From contig JALVRY010000116.1 of the NCBI GenBank assembly GCA_027024625.1, forward strand, positions 1 through 6,398: a stretch of 6,398 bases of DNA. Reading direction: 5' to 3'. The DNA comes from Thiotrichaceae bacterium. GTDB lineage: Bacteria > Pseudomonadota > Gammaproteobacteria > Thiotrichales > Thiotrichaceae. A program made the position numbers and the translations under genes. Of the stretch, positions 1 to 4,082 are shown in pieces (position 1 is the first letter of the stretch; each line of letters begins with the position of its first letter). Below the pieces are notes generated by a model. It made no database searches and was not told the DNA's origin. It saw only the letters and a program-made list of their open reading frames with translations.

Positions 1-1208
1 TCGGTTTCATTATCCATGCCGAATCCATCAACATTTTTAGAGATGTATTTAGCGATGTAGCCGATAGCTGAACCTTTGTCGGGGTCGATGGCTTCGACGG
101 TGAAGCGGTGCTTATTTGCACCTGCCTCTGTAGCATCTTCGCGTAGGGCGTAATCTTTAAGAATGGCTCGTACTTTTGCTTTTTGGGATTCAGGCATAAA
201 TAGGAGAATATGCCAATGGGGACAAGCATCCGCGTGGGGTTCAGCAATACGAAAACCATAGACCTGCAAGCCGTCATATTTAAGCTTGGCTCTGATTCTT
301 GCCCATAGTGGGGATAGATAGCCTTGCTGTGTTTCTCTCGGTGTAGAGCCGTTGTATTTGCTGGATGAGGGATGATATTTAGAGGGGCAGGTGATGGTGT
401 AGAACTCAGCGACATGCTCACGACTGATAGCGTATTGCTCAAAGCCATTGAGTCTATTCATTAACTCAGCACGTCTCACGGCTGGATTTGCAATAGAACC
501 CTTGAGAACGTCCGCCATATCCAATACTTCGCCATCATCACTAACGGCTTCCATCTTTCCCATGATCTCAAGAGAACGAGCTTGACGGGCTAGGACTTTG
601 TTTAGGGTGTTGGTGCTAACGTAGGGCTGTTTATGTTTACGGACTAACCCCAAACGTATAGCAGTTTCTTCATAGGCTCGATCATGTTTTTTGATTAATT
701 GCTTTAACCACCATTGTTCACAAATAAAACGGGCTTTAATGGGAGCGACTAAACTATTAGCACGTGCTTTTTCACGGGCTATTAACTTTTTTGTTTGCTC
801 AACATTTGAAGATTCTTTTATCTTTTTCTGATTTCTTTCATCATCATTTGTAAGCATGTGAAACCACAGTATATCCATCCATTGTTTAGAAATTTCAATA
901 CCCATTTCAGCAACAAGACTATGACCTGACGCTATACCGCCTTGATTAATCATACGGTGGGCATGTCTTGATAGTCTGTCGGCTTTTTTGCGTAGGGTTT
1001 CATCTTCATAGTTTAAGAATCGTTTGCCTTTTGCGTACTGTTGCACCTGTAGCAAGCCTAGATTTGCACCTTGTCGAGACTCGGTATATTTACGCTCATA
1101 GTCTGCCAGTAATACACTGTGGAACGATGCAGGGATACATGACAAGGTATCAGCAATATGCTTGCTGTCTAGGGGCTGTACGGTGAGGTTTTGGAAGGGG
1201 TAGCTCAT
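1..1208 (-). CDS. Phage replication endonuclease, GPA family (partial)
   Basis: A 402-residue open frame starts at ATG 1208 and runs off the left edge without a stop, so the C-terminal part is missing. It belongs to the phage replication gene A (P2 gpA-like) family of rolling-circle initiators, which nick one strand at the origin and stay covalently bound through tyrosine. The HUH metal-binding motif is visible as HADACPHWHILLF at about residues 325-337, with H331-W-H333. The paired catalytic tyrosines appear as Y384-IAK-Y388, the Y-x3-Y spacing known from P2 gpA. The N-terminal 300 residues are helical and basic. The start is fixed by a GGAGG site at 1216-1220, seven bases upstream, and by an ATGA overlap with the preceding small gene. 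It is the last visible gene of the alpA operon and presumably replicates the excised element. Confidence 0.93.
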   Translation of the reverse strand, partial: MSYPFQNLTVQPLDSKHIADTLSCIPASFHSVLLADYERKYTESRQGANLGLLQVQQYAKGKRFLNYEDETLRKKADRLSRHAHRMINQGGIASGHSLVAEMGIEISKQWMDILWFHMLTNDDERNQKKIKESSNVEQTKKLIAREKARANSLVAPIKARFICEQWWLKQLIKKHDRAYEETAIRLGLVRKHKQPYVSTNTLNKVLARQARSLEIMGKMEAVSDDGEVLDMADVLKGSIANPAVRRAELMNRLNGFEQYAISREHVAEFYTITCPSKYHPSSSKYNGSTPRETQQGYLSPLWARIRAKLKYDGLQVYGFRIAEPHADACPHWHILLFMPESQKAKVRAILKDYALREDATEAGANKHRFTVEAIDPDKGSAIGYIAKYISKNVDGFGMDNET

Positions 1209-1220
1209 GATTGCACCTCC
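1205..1220. repeat. 16-bp junction repeat, copy 1
   Basis: Identical to 1548-1563. It encodes the end of one gene (VQS, stop), the GGAGG ribosome binding site and the start codon of the next, here the replication endonuclease. Confidence 0.85.
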
Positions 1221-1387
1221 TGAATATCGCACCATGTACCTGCATGGATAAATAATGTATCTGTGATGTATGCAACAAAAGCCCTCGAAAATAGGCTGTG
1301 TGGTTTTCTATCCAGTTTGACGGGGTTCATGGTGTTACCGTAGGCATAAGCAACGGGATAAAACCAATAGTGTTTGAATTGGCTCAT
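1205..1387 (-). CDS. Hypothetical protein, 60 aa
   Basis: I do not recognise this small protein. I take ATG 1387 as the start rather than the TTG two codons upstream, because GGAGG (1395-1399) sits seven bases before it and the ATG overlaps the stop of the preceding lipoprotein gene (ATGA). The product begins MSQFKHYWFYPVAYAYGN. It is rich in aromatic residues, has no clear signal peptide or metal motif, and ends in the same four residues (EVQS) as the 87-aa protein of this operon. Its stop overlaps the start of the replication endonuclease gene by four bases, so it may serve translational coupling as well as encode a protein. Function unknown. Confidence 0.6.
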   Translation of the reverse strand: MSQFKHYWFYPVAYAYGNTMNPVKLDRKPHSLFSRAFVAYITDTLFIHAGTWCDIQEVQS

Positions 1388-1551
1388 TTGCAATCCTCCA
1401 CTGCTAAATCATTTGGGTAATAGCCTAAGCTGTTGTAGACAGTGCATCGCATATCATTTGAAGATTTGCCTATGCTGGTGCTAGGGACTAAACAGCCTGA
1501 CATTGCAAACAGCAAAAAGAGAACGGCTAGGATTAGGGGGATGTGTTTCAT
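1384..1551 (-). CDS. Small predicted lipoprotein, 55 aa
   Basis: The product starts MKHIPLILAVLFLLFAMSGC: a lysine/histidine n-region, a hydrophobic stretch of about 13 residues, and a lipobox ending at C20. It should be a secreted lipoprotein with a mature part of only 36 residues, anchored in the inner or outer membrane. I chose ATG 1551 over an in-frame start six codons upstream because GGAGG (1559-1563) lies seven bases before it and the gene overlaps the preceding stop as ATGA. The mature part has two further cysteines (MRCTVYN and VEDCK) that could form a disulfide. Membrane lipoproteins inside a replication operon are unusual. Roles such as exclusion or envelope modification are possible but not shown. 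Function unknown. Confidence 0.65.
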   Translation of the reverse strand: MKHIPLILAVLFLLFAMSGCLVPSTSIGKSSNDMRCTVYNSLGYYPNDLAVEDCK

Positions 1552-1563
1552 GATTGCACCTCC
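1548..1563. repeat. 16-bp junction repeat, copy 2
   Basis: Identical to 1205-1220. Here it joins the 87-aa gene to the lipoprotein gene. Confidence 0.85.
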
Positions 1564-1811
1564 GACCATTTAGCCTTGAGCCTTGCAAGCTTGGCTTGTT
1601 GTTGCTTCCAGCCTGTATATTTGGGGCGTGGGGCTTCATCTTGCAGGTAGGAGTAAGCAATAAACTTAATCCAGATACGGGCAAGGGTACGCGGTGCGTT
1701 TTTGCTGTTATCTGCTAAGTAATTTGCATACTGCCTACAGGCTTCAATGTCGCCTTTTTTGGGGGCGGGTGGGGCTTGTGTGAGTTTTAGCAAGGTGTTA
1801 ATGGGTTTCAT
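1548..1811 (-). CDS. Hypothetical basic helical protein, 87 aa
   Basis: No family is recognised. The product (MKPINTLLKLTQAPPAPKKGD...) has a proline-rich linker near residues 13-18, then a likely helical body rich in Ala, Lys, Arg and Tyr, ending in a basic stretch (KQQQAKLARLKAKWSEVQS). The base composition and codon use fit the neighbours. The start ATG 1811 overlaps the stop of the upstream gene as ATGA and has a purine-rich GGGGGTGAAGA leader. The last codons together with the following ribosome binding site are repeated exactly at the end of the 60-aa gene downstream. Its position between alpA and the replication gene suggests an accessory replication or regulatory role, by context only. 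Confidence 0.65.
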   Translation of the reverse strand: MKPINTLLKLTQAPPAPKKGDIEACRQYANYLADNSKNAPRTLARIWIKFIAYSYLQDEAPRPKYTGWKQQQAKLARLKAKWSEVQS

Positions 1812-2044
1812 TCTTCACCCCCTTGCTGTTCAGCTTCTAGTGCTTGGAGGGCTTTTTTCTCTTTCTCGATCTCTAAATAAAGATTACTTGTCGCCATACC
1901 TAGCACAGTGATAGCACACTCGGCTTCATCGCTACCCTCAGCCTTTAACGCTAGTCGGCTGGTGTCAATGAGGGCGTAAATATCGTTAAGCTCAATGATA
2001 TGATTTTGCTTGTTGTTGATGCGGTTTTGTAAGGTCTGGCTCAT
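1808..2044 (-). CDS. Hypothetical helical protein, 78 aa
   Basis: An acidic, almost entirely helical product (MSQTLQNRINNKQNHIIELN...), with heptad-like spacing in residues 1-30 and a charged C-terminal helix (YLEIEKEKKALQALEAEQQGGEE) that looks like a coiled coil. The open frame extends 19 codons further upstream, but ATG 2044 is the better start because it overlaps the alpA stop as ATGA and follows a purine-rich AAGGCGG. The upstream extension would lie wholly inside alpA. No conserved enzymatic motif is seen. Small acidic coiled-coil proteins are common in the early operons of satellites and prophages, usually without known function. Confidence 0.65.
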   Translation of the reverse strand: MSQTLQNRINNKQNHIIELNDIYALIDTSRLALKAEGSDEAECAITVLGMATSNLYLEIEKEKKALQALEAEQQGGEE

Positions 2045-2340
2045 GATGCACCGCCTTGTTTTTGTTCTTCCATCCATTGATTGACGGCATTTTCTGACCA
2101 TACGGAGGTACGCCCAATTTTGATTTGAGCGGGAAAGCGTTTTTTTGCAATGAGTGTATATAGGCTGGTGCTAGATACACCGACACGCTCTAGCACAAGG
2201 TTGATTTTGATAAATCTATCGGGTGCTATCTGCTTGGTTTTAGGCTGATTATGGGTTGTTCCTGCGACTGGTGCAGGTGTGGGCTTGCGTCCTGTAGACG
2301 CAATGGGGCAGGTTTGCCCCGTTGGGTTGGTTGCTTGCAT
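2041..2340 (-). CDS. alpA: AlpA-family DNA-binding regulator
   Basis: A 99-residue protein with a low-complexity Pro/Thr-rich N-terminal tail (residues 1-38) followed by an AlpA/MerR-like winged helix-turn-helix. The domain runs RFIKINLVLERVGVSSTSLYTLI, then KRFPAQIKIGRTSVWSENAVNQWM. The pattern of recognition helix, 'FP..I.IG...VW...AV..W' turn and final helix is typical of Phage_AlpA. Family members (P4 Vis, CP4-57 AlpA) control excision and early genes of satellites. ATG 2340 is preferred over an ATG ten codons upstream because a strong AAAGGAG (2349-2355) lies eight bases before it. It opens the left operon and overlaps the next gene by ATGA. Its ribosome binding site can pair with an element 46 bases upstream, suggesting RNA-level control. 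Confidence 0.88.
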   Translation of the reverse strand: MQATNPTGQTCPIASTGRKPTPAPVAGTTHNQPKTKQIAPDRFIKINLVLERVGVSSTSLYTLIAKKRFPAQIKIGRTSVWSENAVNQWMEEQKQGGAS

Positions 2341-2348
2341 TGCAAGTT

Positions 2349-2355
2349 CTCCTTT
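2349..2355 (-). promoter_or_regulatory. Strong alpA ribosome binding site, possibly sequestered
   Basis: AAAGGAG lies eight bases before ATG 2340 and decides the start of alpA. The overlapping CTGAAAGG (2351-2358) is perfectly complementary to CCTTTCAG at 2405-2412 of the same transcript, so the site can be closed in a local hairpin or covered by an antisense RNA that carries the same segment. Confidence 0.7.
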
Positions 2356-2384
2356 CAGTGTTTTTAACATTTAATCGACAAAAA

Positions 2385-2462
2385 GTCGGGTGCTGTTAAT
2401 CGCCCTGAAAGGATGCGACGTGCTTATTTCCGCTTACGGTCTTGTATTCGCACACACCCGAC
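2385..2462 (-). ncRNA. Candidate C4/CI-like antisense RNA
   Basis: A 78-nt unit whose ends are perfectly complementary: GTCGGGTG (2455-2462) with CACCCGAC (2385-2392), followed on the transcribed strand by TTTTT. Inside are two short segments, CTTTCAGG (2404-2411) and ATTAACAG (2393-2400), each perfectly complementary to the leader upstream at 2533-2540 and 2546-2553. The block CCTTTCAG also pairs with the alpA ribosome binding site. P4 CI RNA and P1 C4 RNA are known to be about this size, to be processed from the leader of the operon they silence, and to pair with target segments in it. The match in size, closed stem, position and complementarity is what I see. Membership of that family is inference, since I could not run a covariance model. 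Confidence 0.6.
2393..2411 (-). repeat. Right-pairing arm of split inverted repeat (seqB-like)
   Basis: Transcribed-strand CTTTCAGG and ATTAACAG, three bases apart. Both 8-base blocks are exact complements, in antiparallel order, of the blocks at 2533-2553. The loop between the arms is about 120 bases and contains a terminator, so the pairing is more likely between molecules or across a regulatory switch than a simple stem. It plays the part of P4 seqB inside the candidate antisense RNA. Confidence 0.7.
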
Positions 2463-2490
2463 AAACTGTAGTTTGCCAGATTGTGGACAC

Positions 2491-2511
2491 AAAAAAACCG
2501 CTTAAAAGCGG
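2491..2511 (-). terminator. Intrinsic terminator in the alpA leader
   Basis: On the transcribed strand CCGCTT-TT-AAGCGG (2498-2511) is followed directly by seven T residues (2491-2497). This is the strongest intrinsic terminator in the window. It stands about 150 bases before alpA and about 40 bases after the proposed transcription start, so it would act as an attenuator rather than end a gene. Confidence 0.85.
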
Positions 2512-2536
2512 CTAATTTACATCTATTTTCCGCTTT
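2505..2536 (-). promoter_or_regulatory. Possible antiterminator hairpin
   Basis: AAAGCGG (2530-2536) is complementary to CCGCTTT (2505-2511), the left half of the terminator stem. Pairing of the two, seven base pairs with an 18-base loop, excludes the terminator. The left arm overlaps the block CCTGAAAG (2533-2540), which the candidate antisense RNA can cover, so the antisense RNA would favour termination. Confidence 0.5.
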
Positions 2537-2553
2537 CAGGTAAGGATTAACAG
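2533..2553 (-). repeat. Left-pairing arm of split inverted repeat (seqA-like)
   Basis: Transcribed-strand CTGTTAAT, five bases, CCTGAAAG. Both blocks are perfect complements of 2393-2411 (16 of 16 paired bases, internal loop of five against three). The segment lies at the very start of the leader transcript predicted from the promoter at 2559-2587 and just before the attenuator, as expected of a target for an immunity RNA. Confidence 0.7.
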
Positions 2554-2558
2554 TCCCT

Positions 2559-2587
2559 TTAATTTGTACCTTTTTAGGATAGGTCAA
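2559..2587 (-). promoter_or_regulatory. Weak candidate promoter for the alpA leader
   Basis: TTGACC (2582-2587) matches five of six -35 positions. With a 17-base spacer, AATTAA (2559-2564) is a poor -10. A start near 2552 would place the antisense target block at the 5' end of the RNA. Only the -35 is convincing. Confidence 0.35.
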
Positions 2588-2611
2588 AACTTAGCGGTTT
2601 TGCAAGTGGTT

Positions 2612-2674
2612 TTTTGTGAATGGCGGCTTTTGGGGGTGGTGGGTGGTGCTGGTGTGGTGTTGTGGCAGGTGTTG
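2612..2674 (-). other. C-rich, G-poor tract, possible Rho loading site
   Basis: On the transcribed strand the stretch 2621-2674 has about 30 C and 4 G in 54 bases. Such C-over-G bubbles just after a gene end are typical Rho utilisation regions. Together with the hairpin at 2676-2698 it would insulate the alpA leader from the toxin-antitoxin operon. The complementary strand has many GG tracts and could form a weak two-tier G-quadruplex. Confidence 0.4.
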
Positions 2675-2675
2675 A

Positions 2676-2698
2676 AAAGCCCGTGGGTGACGGGCTTT
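2676..2698 (-). terminator. Terminator hairpin after the DUF2442 gene
   Basis: A perfect 9-bp inverted repeat, AAAGCCCGT and ACGGGCTTT with a five-base loop, begins seven bases after the DUF2442 stop. The T run on the transcribed strand is only four long, so the hairpin is a moderate intrinsic terminator and may work with the C-rich tract that follows. Confidence 0.75.
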
Positions 2699-2704
2699 AG
2701 AGAA

Positions 2705-3175
2705 TTAGGCGACTTTTTGCAGTGGTACAGATTGCAACATGCTTTCAATACTTAGCTGATAATCTAAATCAGTCCATTCAATGCCTGTTCCTCGACAAAT
2801 AAACTGATAGTTCTTTAATTGGCTATAAGTAGCTTGCTGTAGCTCTTTATACCAGTCCATAGGCGTTGATATTACCCGACCATCTTCAAGTTCTACATGC
2901 AGATGTTTATCATCAAAGCGGATTGTTTTAGCGGTGATGCTGTCACTATCTGTTGCTAACTTATAGCCATGACCTTCCAGATCAACAACACAAGAAAGCA
3001 TTTTTAACTTTCCTAATGTGTTTGTCATGCCGTAATAGTAGTCATCGGAGGCGTGTATAACACCAATGAATTGATATGTATTACCTTTTTCATCAGAAAA
3101 AACTTTATCCAGTAATGGCTCACTTTCTTTTATTATGGTTTGCCAGTTGTCACTAGAGACAAGATCATTATTCAT
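2705..3175 (-). CDS. DUF2442-domain protein with N-terminal extension
   Basis: A 156-residue protein. The C-terminal half (about residues 85-150) fits DUF2442: IRFDDKHLHVELEDGRVISTPMDWYKEL, then ICRGTGIEWTDLDYQLSIESML, with the characteristic 'DGR.I..P..WY' and 'GIEW.DLD..LS.E..L' signatures. DUF2442 proteins are usually about 80 residues and often pair with DUF4160 as predicted antitoxins. No DUF4160 is present here. The first 80 residues (WQTIIKESEPLLDKVFSDEKG... DDYYYGM...) are a separate region I do not recognise, so this is a fusion or a longer variant. I chose ATG 3175 because it follows the preceding stop by four bases. No clear ribosome binding site is seen, so translation is probably coupled. 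Last gene of the vapB operon. Confidence 0.8.
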   Translation of the reverse strand: MNNDLVSSDNWQTIIKESEPLLDKVFSDEKGNTYQFIGVIHASDDYYYGMTNTLGKLKMLSCVVDLEGHGYKLATDSDSITAKTIRFDDKHLHVELEDGRVISTPMDWYKELQQATYSQLKNYQFICRGTGIEWTDLDYQLSIESMLQSVPLQKVA

Positions 3176-3179
3176 AACA

Positions 3180-3210
3180 TTATGCTGCTTGCTGTACTGG
3201 TAGTTCTTCA
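3180..3210. repeat. 31-bp repeat, copy 2 (end of DUF2283 gene)
   Basis: 29 of 31 bases match 3395-3425. It encodes the shared EELPVQQAA end plus the stop codon of both DUF2283 genes, although the gene bodies have diverged strongly. Confidence 0.85.
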
Positions 3211-3392
3211 AATGCAATATTAGGTAACAATATAGGCTTTTCACTGGCATGTTCTATTGTAACGGCTACCAATGCACCGCTTTTATCTAAATCAAGCAAG
3301 GTATCTTCGTTTAGCTCTTTAGTTTCAACAACTTCATTATTCGTTATCTGGATATAAACGGTGTCAGTGTCTTTAAAGTGCTGAATTTTCAT
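3180..3392 (-). CDS. DUF2283 family protein, second copy
   Basis: A 70-residue protein of the DUF2283 family: MKIQHFKDTDTVYIQITNNEVVETKEL followed by LLDLDKSGALVAVTIEHAS. The family is a small beta-rich fold with the pattern 'D...Y..l.........T.e......D.d..G.vvGiEil'. DUF2283 genes are often next to DUF4258 genes as presumed antitoxin partners. No DUF4258 is present here. ATG 3392 lies two bases after the stop of the first copy and has no ribosome binding site of its own, so coupling is likely. It shares its last nine residues (EELPVQQAA) with the first copy, while the cores differ widely, which points to an old duplication with an exchanged or conserved tail. Confidence 0.85.
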   Translation of the reverse strand: MKIQHFKDTDTVYIQITNNEVVETKELNEDTLLDLDKSGALVAVTIEHASEKPILLPNIAFEELPVQQAA

Positions 3393-3394
3393 TT

Positions 3395-3425
3395 TTATGC
3401 TGCTTGCTGCACTGGTAGCTCTTCA
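3395..3425. repeat. 31-bp repeat, copy 1 (end of DUF2283 gene)
   Basis: Direct repeat of 3180-3210 with two mismatches, both transitions. It spans the last nine codons and stop of the first DUF2283 gene. Confidence 0.85.
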
Positions 3426-3580
3426 CGTTTGCTAACGTCTAACACTTCAATGCCTAAAACATTACCGTCCTTGTCAAAGTCCATCATAATTCCTTTTTGA
3501 ACCTCCTTTGTTTTCTCAATTTCACCTTTGGAAAGGTTGATATATAAAGCATCGACACTAGGGTCAAATTCTATTCTCAT
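3395..3580 (-). CDS. DUF2283 family protein, first copy
   Basis: A 61-residue protein that fits DUF2283 almost end to end: MRIEFDPSVDALYINLSKGE, then KTKEVQKGIMMDFDKDGNVLGIEVLDVS. All the hallmark positions (DP.vDALYI, T.e...g...DfD..G.v.GiEvL) are present, more canonical than in the second copy. ATG 3580 overlaps the stop of the proQ/finO gene as ATGA. It is probably cytosolic and binds a protein or nucleic acid partner, but no member has a proven biochemical role that I can cite. In this operon it is one of three orphan antitoxin-like proteins downstream of vapBC. Confidence 0.9.
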   Translation of the reverse strand: MRIEFDPSVDALYINLSKGEIEKTKEVQKGIMMDFDKDGNVLGIEVLDVSKREELPVQQAA

Positions 3581-4077
3581 GTTTCACCTATGCTATCCAG
3601 CTTGCTTTTAGCATAGCTCTTTTCTGCAGTGCTGACATCGCCATTAATCGCATTATCCAGCGATACGCGACTATTCCCATGCAATACACTGTTTAGATAT
3701 GCGGTGCTGGTGCAGTGGCGTTTTAGCACTCGTTTAACTACTCGCTTACTATAGGGCAGGTGTTCAGCACTGATTAGCTGGAAGATTTGTTTTTCTATGC
3801 CGATGCTTAACGGCTCATTATCCCGCCATGCTGTGAAGCGTTCCCCCAATAATTGATTAAGTTCGTTTGCTCTAATTTCAGACGGTGGAGTTTTCTTTAT
3901 TTGTGGCTGTGTGGGCTTTTTGGTGCGTTTTACGGGTTTTTTCTTTGGTTTGGCTGTGCTTGCTTGGGTATTGATAATCAGGCGTTTCTTGCCTCTTAGC
4001 TTTCGCGTGGGGCTGGTGCTTGTAGCTGTGCTAGTGTTGCGTTTTTTGCCTAGTGTGAGGGTTTTCTTTTGTGTCAT
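3577..4077 (-). CDS. ProQ/FinO-domain RNA-binding protein
   Basis: A 166-residue protein in two parts. Residues 1-66 are a disordered, very basic, Lys/Thr/Pro-rich tail (MTQKKTLTLGKKRN..., KPKKKPVKRTKKP). Residues 67-162 are a ProQ/FinO domain: NQLLGERFTAWRDNEPLSIGI, then VLKRHCTSTAYLNSVLHGNSRVSLDNAINGDVS with the expected 'PL.iGi', 'Y' and 'R.sLd' positions, closing with AEKSYAKSKL. Known members (FinO, ProQ, RocC) bind structured RNAs, especially terminator hairpins, and aid antisense-sense pairing. ATG 4077 overlaps the vapC stop as ATGA and DUF2283 follows by another ATGA, so it is embedded in a toxin-antitoxin operon. The first 24 codons are duplicated after yoeB. RNA binding is secure by family. 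The target RNA is unknown. Confidence 0.9.
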   Translation of the reverse strand: MTQKKTLTLGKKRNTSTATSTSPTRKLRGKKRLIINTQASTAKPKKKPVKRTKKPTQPQIKKTPPSEIRANELNQLLGERFTAWRDNEPLSIGIEKQIFQLISAEHLPYSKRVVKRVLKRHCTSTAYLNSVLHGNSRVSLDNAINGDVSTAEKSYAKSKLDSIGET

Positions 4078-4082
4078 GGTGT
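4010..4082. repeat. 73-bp direct repeat, copy in the proQ/finO gene
   Basis: 70 of 73 bases match 4833-4905. It covers the start codon, the five bases before it and the first 22 or so codons of the ProQ/FinO gene. The 823-base unit between the copies contains vapC, vapB and their promoter. Confidence 0.92.

Larger units (their letters stand above)
2396..2587 (-). other. Ash-like reading frame over the immunity leader, doubtful gene
   Basis: An open frame of 63 codons reads from TTG 2587 to TAA 2396. Pieces such as IKGTVNPYLKAENR, RFFCVHN and TVSGNKH recall the phage Ash family (NPYKLEAK, FFCVR, NPVSGRH in Enterobacterial members, from memory). It has no ATG or GTG start and no ribosome binding site. 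The TTG is the -35 hexamer of the only promoter I can propose, and the frame passes straight through a strong terminator. The conserved peptide pieces correspond to the RNA pairing blocks and the terminator. I therefore list it as a reading frame whose similarity may come from conserved regulatory RNA. A real protein is not excluded. Confidence 0.35.

Noticed and set aside
968..1186. 72-codon plus-strand frame opposite the replication endonuclease
   Set aside because: It lies wholly inside a gene with a clear HUH/Y-x3-Y signature on the other strand and has no ribosome binding site.
2590..2600. CCGCTAAG upstream of the promoter as a further partner of the AAGCGG switch
   Set aside because: It lies upstream of the proposed transcription start and pairs over only five bases, so it would not be in the leader RNA.
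2564..2755. 63-codon plus-strand frame across the terminators and G-rich tract
   Set aside because: Its Gly/Val/Trp-rich product reflects the G/T-rich DNA. It crosses regulatory elements and has no family resemblance.
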